From CAYVFC01 sp964450715 (lineage in GTDB: Bacteria > Myxococcota_A > Polyangia > Polyangiales > JAFGIB01): a DNA stretch of 44,466 bases. A program made the position numbers and the translations under genes. Of the stretch, positions 39,432 through 44,466 are shown piece after piece. Every line of letters starts with the position of its first letter. Within the stretch, counting starts at the first letter, position 1. The stretch lies in assembly GCA_964450715.1 (NCBI GenBank), contig CAYVFC010000061.1, forward strand, positions 1-44,466. The letters run 5' to 3'. The notes under the pieces were generated by a model that was given only the letters and a program-made list of their open reading frames with translations, was not told the origin of the DNA and did no database searches.

Positions 39432-41078
39432 CTAGAGCATGGCCTGCTGGGCCGCGCCCCCTCCCTGTTTCATGCCGACCGCGTTGTTCATGGCCGGCAG
39501 CGTGCTGGCCTTGAGCCTGCCCTGCTGATACAGGCCGATGGCCTGGCCCGCGGCGCCCGAGACCCCGGCAAAGGAGAAGACCCCGAGCTGGTTGAGCGAG
39601 CGGATGGTGGTGGGCGAGACGTTGCCCACGATGAGCGCCTTGGCGCCCTGGTCCACCACCAGGTGAGCGTTCTGCACCGAGCTGTTGGCCGGATTCACGG
39701 CCGGTCGAATGGCCACGGCCTTGTACTGCCCGGTGGCCAGGTCATAGACGATGAGGTAGCGGGCATTGCTCAGGTTGGTAGCGACCGGCGACTCGAGCGT
39801 GTTGCCCTGCGCCGCCACCGCGACCTTACCGCTGGTCGCGCCCGGCCGGGCGGCCGGAGCGGGCCGGGTACCCGGAAGACCAGTACGACCCGCGGCCACC
39901 AGCTTGCCCTGCAGGTACCGGGTGACCACCTGGTTCACCGAGCCAAAGGCGCCCGAGTAGACCTTTATTCCCGAGCGGTTGAGTCGATCGAACGAGCCCG
40001 GGCCCACGTTGCCGGCGGCCACCGAGCCCACGCCGCTGCGCGAGAGCAGCGCCACCGCCTGTTGACCGCCCGACAGCGTGCCCGCTCCCGGGTTGTCGAC
40101 AAAGGTGTAGTGGCCGGAGGTCGCGTCGTAGATGACAAAGGTCGGGGCCGCGCCAAAAGCGGGCGCCACCTGGGCCTGCATGCTCTTGCTCGTGACAGCG
40201 ACCGCAATACGGGTCCGAGCCGGAAGCGGCGCGCCGACCGGGGTTGGCCGGGGCTGGGCCGGGGCTACCACTGGCGCCGCTGGTGTAGCGGGTGCGCCGT
40301 CGAGGGAGACGAAGAGCTTGCGGCTGCGGCCGTTGCGCAGGATCTTGAACTTGATGGTGTCGGTCGGGCGGGTGTCGGCTATGGCTTTCAGGGCGTCGTT
40401 GACCGTCTCTATCTTCTCCTTGTCGATGCGGGTGACGACGTCGCCGGCCTGGATCCCGGCCTTCTGAGCTGGCGAGGGATTGGCGACCGAGCTCACCACC
40501 ACGCCGTCGTTGTTGTTCATCCCCATCTGCTCGGCCGCAGCTGGCGTGAGCGGTTTGACCCAGATACCGATGGGGGGCGCGGCCGTGGCGGCGGCGGTCG
40601 CCGCGTTGCCGCCCTTGCCGGCGCCCTTGTTGGCGCCGCCCAGGATCTTGTGGCAGCTGGTGCACTTGCCCCAATCCGGGTGAGCGGGCTTGGCGCCGGC
40701 CGGGATGGGCGGCGCGGTGGCCACCATCATGGTGGCCGCAGCCGGACGGGCGCCCGGCTTGGGGGGCGTCTCCATGGTGCCCTTGGGGATGACGTTGTGA
40801 CAGGTGGTGCAATTGCCCCAGTCCGGGTGCGGCTGCGGGGTGCCGGCCTTGATGGGCGGCGCGGTGGCTACGGGCATCATGGGCCCGCGCCCCATACCGC
40901 GCCCGGGACCGCGCTCGTCGTGGCGGCCCATGAAATGGCCGTAACCGCGGTGGCGCGGTGGGCCGTACATCTCGTGATACGTGGTCCAGGCGACCACCGC
41001 CATGGAGGCGGCCACGATGCCGATGAGCGCCGGCTTGAACTGCTTGGTACAGAAGGAGTAATCGGGCTGCTTGTCCAT
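39432..41078 (-). CDS. mamP: MamP-like: TM, two magnetochromes, PDZ and two NifX-type domains
   Basis: It encodes 548 residues. One membrane helix (about 16-32), a Gly/His/Met/Arg-rich stretch (about 40-66), magnetochrome 1 (IKAGTPQPHP...CTTCH, Cys90-His94), magnetochrome 2 (IPAGAKPAHP...CTSCH, Cys139-His143), PDZ (about 168-262), then two dinitrogenase iron-molybdenum-cofactor (NifX/NafY-type) domains (about 289-392 with FVIYDATSGHYTFVDNPGAG and GIKVYSGAFGSVNQVVTRYL; about 413-515, more divergent). MamP in model strains has TM, PDZ and two magnetochromes and is an iron oxidase. The order here is reversed and the cofactor domains are an addition. Those domains bind Fe-S clusters or cofactors in nitrogenase systems, so an iron-handling role fits. 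Confidence 0.85.
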   Translation of the reverse strand: MDKQPDYSFCTKQFKPALIGIVAASMAVVAWTTYHEMYGPPRHRGYGHFMGRHDERGPGRGMGRGPMMPVATAPPIKAGTPQPHPDWGNCTTCHNVIPKGTMETPPKPGARPAAATMMVATAPPIPAGAKPAHPDWGKCTSCHKILGGANKGAGKGGNAATAAATAAPPIGIWVKPLTPAAAEQMGMNNNDGVVVSSVANPSPAQKAGIQAGDVVTRIDKEKIETVNDALKAIADTRPTDTIKFKILRNGRSRKLFVSLDGAPATPAAPVVAPAQPRPTPVGAPLPARTRIAVAVTSKSMQAQVAPAFGAAPTFVIYDATSGHYTFVDNPGAGTLSGGQQAVALLSRSGVGSVAAGNVGPGSFDRLNRSGIKVYSGAFGSVNQVVTRYLQGKLVAAGRTGLPGTRPAPAARPGATSGKVAVAAQGNTLESPVATNLSNARYLIVYDLATGQYKAVAIRPAVNPANSSVQNAHLVVDQGAKALIVGNVSPTTIRSLNQLGVFSFAGVSGAAGQAIGLYQQGRLKASTLPAMNNAVGMKQGGGAAQQAML

Positions 41079-41081
41079 CTT

Positions 41082-42113
41082 CTATCCGCTCTCTACTAGC
41101 TGTTCGTCTTCGCCCGTGACCGGCTTGAACAAGACGACCACGTTGGCGATCCGCCCCAGGCTGCCCGAGACGGCCTTCTCGATCCGCTGCTTGAGCGCCG
41201 CGGTCTCGGGCATCCGCGATTCGCCGTCCACCAGCACCTCGAGATCGACCCAGACGTTCTGGCCGACCTCGCGGGTACGCAAGCTGCCGATGCCCTTGAC
41301 GCCCTCGACCCCGCGGGCCGACTCGTGGATGCCCTCGACCACGTCGTCCGGTAGCGCGGTATCCATCAGGCCCTTGAAGGCCTCCCAGAGCATCTCGATG
41401 CTGAACTTGACGATGTAGAAGGCAACCAGGATGGCGGCGGCCGGGTCCAGGAAGTAGAAGCCCAGCTTGGCGCCGGCAATGCCGGCCAGCACGGCCACGG
41501 ACGAGAGCGCGTCCGAGCGCTTCTCCCAGGCGTTGGCGATCATGGAGGGGCTGCAGATCTGCTTTCCGGCGCAGAAGCTCTGGCGGAACATCACCTCGTT
41601 GACCGCTACCGAGATGAAGGCGCCAAACAGGGTGATGCCCGAGGGCTCGATCTGCTCGCCGCTGAGGATGGTGGTGATGGCGTCGTAGAAGATCACGAAG
41701 CCGGCGGAGATGAGCGAGGTGTATATCACCACCGCCACCAGGAACTCGACCTTGCCGTAGCCGTAGGGGTAGTGCTCGTCCGCCGGCCGCTTGGCGATGC
41801 GCAGGCCGAACAGCAGCATGGCGGCCGAGATCACGTCGGCGCCCGAGTGAATCGCGTCAGCCACCAACGCAGTCGAGCGGCCCACCACGCCCAGGTAGCC
41901 CTTGATGAGCATGAGAAGCGTATTGACCGCCAGGTTGACCACGCCCACCGAGTTCGCGCACTTCTCGCAGGCGGCGTAGCGGAAACGGCTATCGCCGCAC
42001 GGGGGCCCGGAAGCGTCGGCCGGCTCGAAGGCTGCCGAGATCTGCCCGACCACCGGGGCGAAGACGCCGCCGCCGGACTTGCCGCCGTCCTGGTTGTGGT
42101 TATCCGTTGTCAT
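41082..42113 (-). CDS. mamB: MamB cation diffusion facilitator
   Basis: It encodes 343 residues. A ~45-residue N-terminal extension precedes the CEKC motif (about 49-52), six membrane helices and a cytoplasmic domain (about 245-330). The helix-2 site is H89-xxx-D93 (ADAIHSGAD) and the helix-5 site is E197-xxx-D201 (ANAWEKRSD), so the transport site looks complete. YPYGYGKVEF and IANAWEKRSDA are close to MamB of model strains (YPFGYG, IANAWDNRSDA). MamB transports iron into magnetosomes and is essential for vesicle formation. It overlaps the preceding small gene by 14 bases and is followed after three bases by the MamP-like gene. Confidence 0.9.
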   Translation of the reverse strand: MTTDNHNQDGGKSGGGVFAPVVGQISAAFEPADASGPPCGDSRFRYAACEKCANSVGVVNLAVNTLLMLIKGYLGVVGRSTALVADAIHSGADVISAAMLLFGLRIAKRPADEHYPYGYGKVEFLVAVVIYTSLISAGFVIFYDAITTILSGEQIEPSGITLFGAFISVAVNEVMFRQSFCAGKQICSPSMIANAWEKRSDALSSVAVLAGIAGAKLGFYFLDPAAAILVAFYIVKFSIEMLWEAFKGLMDTALPDDVVEGIHESARGVEGVKGIGSLRTREVGQNVWVDLEVLVDGESRMPETAALKQRIEKAVSGSLGRIANVVVLFKPVTGEDEQLVESG

Positions 42114-42246
42114 CCTCGCTCTCTGCGAGCGCTCCCTCTTTCTGCTCGGTGATCAGGCGGTCCAGCTCCTCGATGCGGACGTATAGATAGGTCCCGCCAA
42201 AGACCAGGCTGAACAGCAGTCCAACTCCAATACACGTGGAAACCAT
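42100..42246 (-). CDS. 48-residue single-helix membrane protein
   Basis: From the ATG at 42246 with an ideal AGGAGG it encodes 48 residues: one membrane helix (VSTCIGVGLLFSLVFGGTYL) and a charged tail (EELDRLITEQKEGALAESED). Its last 14 bases overlap mamB, so the two are translationally coupled. A longer frame to 42294 exists but runs into the upstream gene. It is the size of small magnetosome membrane proteins but I do not recognise it. It may help MamB assembly. Confidence 0.7.
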   Translation of the reverse strand: MVSTCIGVGLLFSLVFGGTYLYVRIEELDRLITEQKEGALAESEDDNG

Positions 42247-42274
42247 GGTTCCTCCTACCGGCTGCCCCCGCGCC

Positions 42275-42781
42275 TCATGGCGGCAGCCAGGCAAAAACGT
42301 AGTGGCCCTTGAGCATGGCGTAGAGAAGACAGAAGAAGACGATCTGCTGGGTGTGAAGGACGTACAGCCCCTTGCGGAAGCGGGGCGGGTACTTGAGCTT
42401 CATGACGAAGCCGTTCAGCGTCAGCACCCCCATCAGTATCAACGAGACCCAGAGCCAGATATTGGCCCAGCTGGTGATGTAGGAATGGATGAGCGCGGTG
42501 ATGAAGGCGCCGGTGTTGAGCAGGCAGTGGGCTCTGAGCAGCCAGGTGTAATAGGGCTGCACCCCGCGGAAGCGGTATCGCATGCGCAACCGCTTGGCCG
42601 GGATGTACACGTTGGCGGCCAGGAACAGGATCAAGCAAAGGTTGCCGGTGCCGGTGGCCCAGTTGTAATCGGAGTAATAGGCGAACAGGGTGCAGAAGAG
42701 CACGAAGATCGAGACACCGATCGTCTTCCTGATGGCGGTGTTGAGAGCCGGCTGAACGGCTGACGCGGTCTGCTCTGCCAT
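42275..42781 (-). CDS. Five-helix, cytochrome-b/ferric-reductase-like membrane protein
   Basis: It encodes 168 residues with five membrane helices. Conserved-looking His residues sit near helix ends: RAHCLLNTGAFITALIHSYI (two His) and VLHTQQIV...LKGHYV (two His). This His-pair layout resembles ferric-reductase-like (YedZ/FRD) or b561-type domains that hold heme b between helices. In model strains MamZ carries a YedZ-like domain proposed to set the Fe(II)/Fe(III) ratio; no MamZ is seen here. It lies between mamQ and the 48-aa gene in operon 1. The structural reading is inference from His placement. Confidence 0.65.
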   Translation of the reverse strand: MAEQTASAVQPALNTAIRKTIGVSIFVLFCTLFAYYSDYNWATGTGNLCLILFLAANVYIPAKRLRMRYRFRGVQPYYTWLLRAHCLLNTGAFITALIHSYITSWANIWLWVSLILMGVLTLNGFVMKLKYPPRFRKGLYVLHTQQIVFFCLLYAMLKGHYVFAWLPP

Positions 42782-42785
42782 GCCG

Positions 42786-43679
42786 TCAGTACTCCACCGG
42801 GGTGAAAACCTTGGCGTCCGGATCGGTCTCGAAGTAGGGGATCTCCTCGAAACCGTACAGGGCCGCGAACAGGTTGCCGGGAAAGGTCATCCGTGCCGTG
42901 GTGTAGGTGTTGATGAGATCCGCGCACTTGATACGCTCGCCCGCGATGTCCTTCTCCACCTCGACCAGGGCGTCCATGAAGCGCTGGAAGTTGCCGCTGA
43001 GCTTGAGGTCCGGGTACTGCTCGGCAAAGGCCAATAAGCCCGAAAGGCCGCCGCCCCCGGTCAGCTCTCCCGCTACCGAGGCGCTAAGGTAATCCACCAC
43101 CTGCTTCAGGCCGCCCGGTAGCGCGGGCGACTTGCCCGGCTTCGGAGCGGCGGGCTTACCGGTGCTCGTCGCGCCCGAGCCCGGTGCGGGATCGGCCGCG
43201 ATGCCCGCGGCCGCGGCCGGGGGCGCAGAGGTCGCCCCGGTGCCCTGGGTACGCGCGATGGCCTTGCTGAACGAGGCGCGCATCTCGGACACGTGCCGGA
43301 ACAGGTGCTTCTCGTGTGCGGCGTAGTCGAGCAGGGTCCGCGCCAGGTTGACGCTCATGTTTCGGCGGCGTTCGAGCAGGCTCTCGATCTTGGCGAGCTG
43401 CGCGGCCACATCCTGCTCCGTGCTGGTGAGCTTGTTGAAGTAATAGACGCTGAGATAGACGTGGAAGACGACGACCGCGGCCGTGAACAGCAGGATGGCA
43501 TTCCTGCGGCTCAGCCAGCCCTGGTCTTCCGGGAACAGGTCGACCACGCCGTTCCGCCGCATAATGGCCGCCGCCCCCTTGCCGCCGTTGGCGCGCACCA
43601 GTCCGTTGCGGCGTACTGCGGGGTCGCCGACCTCGCTTCCGTAGAGCGCCTTGATGATGTTCAGCGTTCTCGAAGGCAT
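42786..43679 (-). CDS. mamQ: MamQ, LemA-family protein
   Basis: It encodes 297 residues from the ATG at 43679 (MPSRTLNIIKALYG). The frame is open to 43769, but that ATG lies upstream of the transcript start predicted from the sigma-54 promoter. About 1-50 is cytoplasmic; one membrane helix follows (about 56-75; AILLFTAAVVVFHVYLSVYY). A LemA-type helical bundle makes up the rest (DVAAQLAKIESLLERRRNMS; LLDYAAHEKHLFRHVSEMRA; FPGNLFAALYGFEEIPYFET) with an Ala/Pro insert at about 145-185. MamQ is required for magnetosome vesicle formation. It is the first gene of operon 1. Confidence 0.9.
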   Translation of the reverse strand: MPSRTLNIIKALYGSEVGDPAVRRNGLVRANGGKGAAAIMRRNGVVDLFPEDQGWLSRRNAILLFTAAVVVFHVYLSVYYFNKLTSTEQDVAAQLAKIESLLERRRNMSVNLARTLLDYAAHEKHLFRHVSEMRASFSKAIARTQGTGATSAPPAAAAGIAADPAPGSGATSTGKPAAPKPGKSPALPGGLKQVVDYLSASVAGELTGGGGLSGLLAFAEQYPDLKLSGNFQRFMDALVEVEKDIAGERIKCADLINTYTTARMTFPGNLFAALYGFEEIPYFETDPDAKVFTPVEY

Positions 43680-43771
43680 CCGTCTTGCTCTGTTTTCGTT
43701 CTCGGCACTCCTGCTCCGCACATGGGGAAAGCGTCCCCGCCGCATCGGGAACGCTCGGGTGCGGAACAATG

Positions 43772-43793
43772 CTATTCAACGAGCGTGCCAAGG
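43772..43793 (-). promoter_or_regulatory. Sigma-54-like promoter of magnetosome operon 1
   Basis: The minus strand reads TTGGCACGCTCGTTGAATA, identical except for one base to the operon 2 promoter over 22 bases. The spacing is correct, -24 is perfect and -12 reads TTGAA. The predicted transcript start is near 43764. Confidence 0.65.
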
Positions 43794-43879
43794 CCGGCGG
43801 CGGGTTTATGGCCGGAATCCGGGCTAGTTACGGGGGCGGACGGCTCGGAGCGGGAGCGCGACTTGCAGAAGCTCGGGAG

Positions 43880-43910
43880 TTTTTCCTCCCGCAAGGGAGA
43901 TTTTCCCGAT
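43880..43910. promoter_or_regulatory. Candidate activator-binding block between divergent promoters
   Basis: TTTTTCCTCCCGC-AA-GGGAG-A-TTTT-CCCGAT, matching 33067-33097 in 28 of 31 positions. Both flanking genes point away from it, so it is unlikely to be a terminator for any gene in the window. Confidence 0.5.
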
Positions 43911-43943
43911 CCGATCGCGGCACCGTAGGATTCGCGAATCCCT

Positions 43944-43983
43944 TAGGGGCGGCAAAGGGAGGGGGCAAGCCCCTCCCCTACGG
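43944..43983. repeat. Interspersed GC-rich repeat, family 2
   Basis: TAGGGGCGGCAAAGGGAGGG ... AGCCCCTCCCCTACGG; short member of the family at 10973-11037. Confidence 0.55.
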
Positions 43984-44012
43984 TTTCGTGGCGTCATTCT
44001 TACCGTGGGCGG

Positions 44013-44030
44013 CAGGAACGCAACTTGCAT
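44013..44030 (+). promoter_or_regulatory. Sigma-54-like site facing the YkvA gene
   Basis: CAGGAACGCAACTTGCAT has a perfect TTGCA -12 element and GG exactly 10 bases before its GC, but only 4 of 6 positions of the -24 box. The transcript would start about 20 bases before the ATG at 44061. Confidence 0.4.
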
Positions 44031-44060
44031 CCGGTCTCGTCGGACGGAGGCCGAGCCGGC

Positions 44061-44399
44061 ATGGATCAGAGCGACTACCAAAAGAACTACACCGACGTTG
44101 GTTTCTGGGAGAAGGTCGAAAACGTCGCCAAGATCGCCGGCGAGGAGGTGATCGAGAAGGCGCTCTGGCTCTGGTATGCCATGCGCAAGCCCGAAACCCC
44201 GGCCTGGGCCAAGGCCACCATCCTGGGCGCGCTCGGCTACTTCATCAGTCCCATCGACGCCATCCCGGACTTCATCCCCATGATCGGCTACGTGGACGAC
44301 CTGGGCGTGATGGTGATGGCCCTGGCCACGGTCGCCGCGTTTGTGGACGAAGAGGTCAAGGAGCAAGCCCGCAACACCATGCGCAAGTGGTTCGGGTAG
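44061..44399 (+). CDS. YkvA/DUF1232 family small membrane protein
   Basis: It encodes 112 residues from the ATG at 44061 (GGAGG about 11 bases upstream); a TTG 36 bases earlier is the alternative. The YkvA/DUF1232 signature is clear: WAKATILGALGYFISPIDAI followed by PDFIPMIGYVDDLGV, predicted to form a membrane hairpin. The family is widespread and its function is unsettled. It diverges from magnetosome operon 1 and may share its control region. No specific link to biomineralisation is known. Confidence 0.82.
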   Translation: MDQSDYQKNYTDVGFWEKVENVAKIAGEEVIEKALWLWYAMRKPETPAWAKATILGALGYFISPIDAIPDFIPMIGYVDDLGVMVMALATVAAFVDEEVKEQARNTMRKWFG

Positions 44400-44413
44400 G
44401 CGTCATTCATCCC

Positions 44414-44433
44414 GTAGGGGCGGGCCTTGCGCC
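44414..44433. repeat. Interspersed GC-rich repeat, family 2 (partial)
   Basis: GTAGGGGCGGGCCTTGCGCC just after the YkvA gene; identical to the left end of the copy at 33218. Confidence 0.6.
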
Positions 44434-44466
44434 TAAAGATCCTACACAATTTTGCTGGTACAAAAC

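Larger units (their letters stand above)
43680..44060. other. Divergent control region of operon 1 and YkvA gene
   Basis: This 381-bp gap holds no convincing gene. It carries the operon 1 sigma-54-like promoter (43772-43793), the conserved block (43880-43910), a family 2 repeat (43944-43983) and a sigma-54-like site facing right (44013-44030). The block lies at about the same distance, ~120 bases, from each promoter. Confidence 0.65.

Noticed and set aside
43680..43769. Upstream ATG at 43769 as the mamQ start
   Set aside because: It lies before the transcript start predicted from the sigma-54-like promoter and lacks a Shine-Dalgarno; the ATG at 43679 is preferred, although it also has only a weak one.

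Overview
The window is a GC-rich chromosomal segment dominated by a magnetosome gene cluster (MGC) from a magnetotactic bacterium. Recognisable magnetosome families are MamQ (LemA fold), MamB and MamM (cation diffusion facilitators), MamP-like and MamE-like PDZ/magnetochrome proteins, MamN, MamL, MamI, MamA (TPR), a MamE-type protease and a MamO-type degenerate protease. The mix of split MamE parts, a free-standing TauE-like permease, many coiled-coil proteins, MglA-type GTPases, and a Cys-rich beta-helix/C-type lectin lipoprotein of the kind common in Myxococcota and relatives points to a deltaproteobacterial-type lineage (Desulfobacterota, Myxococcota, SAR324, UBA10199 or similar). It does not look like an alphaproteobacterium. 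The phylum is an inference. No rRNA, tRNA, CRISPR array, transposase, FeoB or MamK-like actin gene was seen.

Layout. (i) 0.2-7.1 kb is flanking sequence: a surface lipoprotein, a Leu/Glu-family dehydrogenase and an FHA-GAF histidine kinase. (ii) 7.1-10.9 kb holds a zinc-ribbon protein, a DUF1634 + TauE/SafE membrane pair and a pseudoreceiver-OmpA fusion. (iii) 11.0-24.1 kb is a leftward block of scaffold and signalling proteins: two MglA-type GTPases (one fused to a long coiled coil), several pure coiled coils, two HEAT-repeat proteins sharing a WWK tail, a PilZ protein, a DUF4388 protein and a membrane coiled-coil protein of a family I associate with marine phages. (iv) 24.3-32.9 kb is magnetosome operon 2, leftward: a cytochrome c with ribbons and His/Met repeats, a duplicated MamI, MamI, MamA, MamE-protease, MamO-like, MamM-like, two Gly-rich proteins, a ferredoxin, a small HEAT-like protein, a zinc ribbon and a coiled coil. 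(v) 33.3-34.7 kb encodes a sigma-54-dependent activator with a degenerate receiver. (vi) 34.9-43.7 kb is magnetosome operon 1, leftward: MamQ, a cytochrome-b-like membrane protein, a 48-aa protein, MamB, MamP-like, MamE-PDZ part, two membrane-anchored Cys-ribbon proteins, MamL, MamN and a Gly-rich protein. A divergent YkvA/DUF1232 gene closes the window.

The most interesting regulatory signal is that both magnetosome operons start behind nearly identical sigma-54-like promoters (32947-32968 and 43772-43793, 21 of 22 bases identical). Each has the same 31-bp block 115-130 bp further upstream (33067-33097 and 43880-43910), and the sigma-54 activator gene lies between the operons. A third sigma-54-like site faces the divergent YkvA gene. 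This suggests that magnetosome synthesis here is a sigma-54 regulon.

The most interesting protein signals are: a magnetochrome-PDZ protein fused to two dinitrogenase-cofactor (NifX-type) domains; a tandem MamI fusion; a MamO-like protease whose catalytic His is Gln, together with a separate TauE; a MamM-like CDF with a broken transport site; a family of Cys ribbons on membrane anchors; three Gly-rich biomineralisation-type paralogues; and an MglA/coiled-coil/HEAT block that may position magnetosomes where no MamK is present. Start codons were revised wherever Shine-Dalgarno (SD) sequences, overlaps or promoters argued for it, and this is stated per gene.
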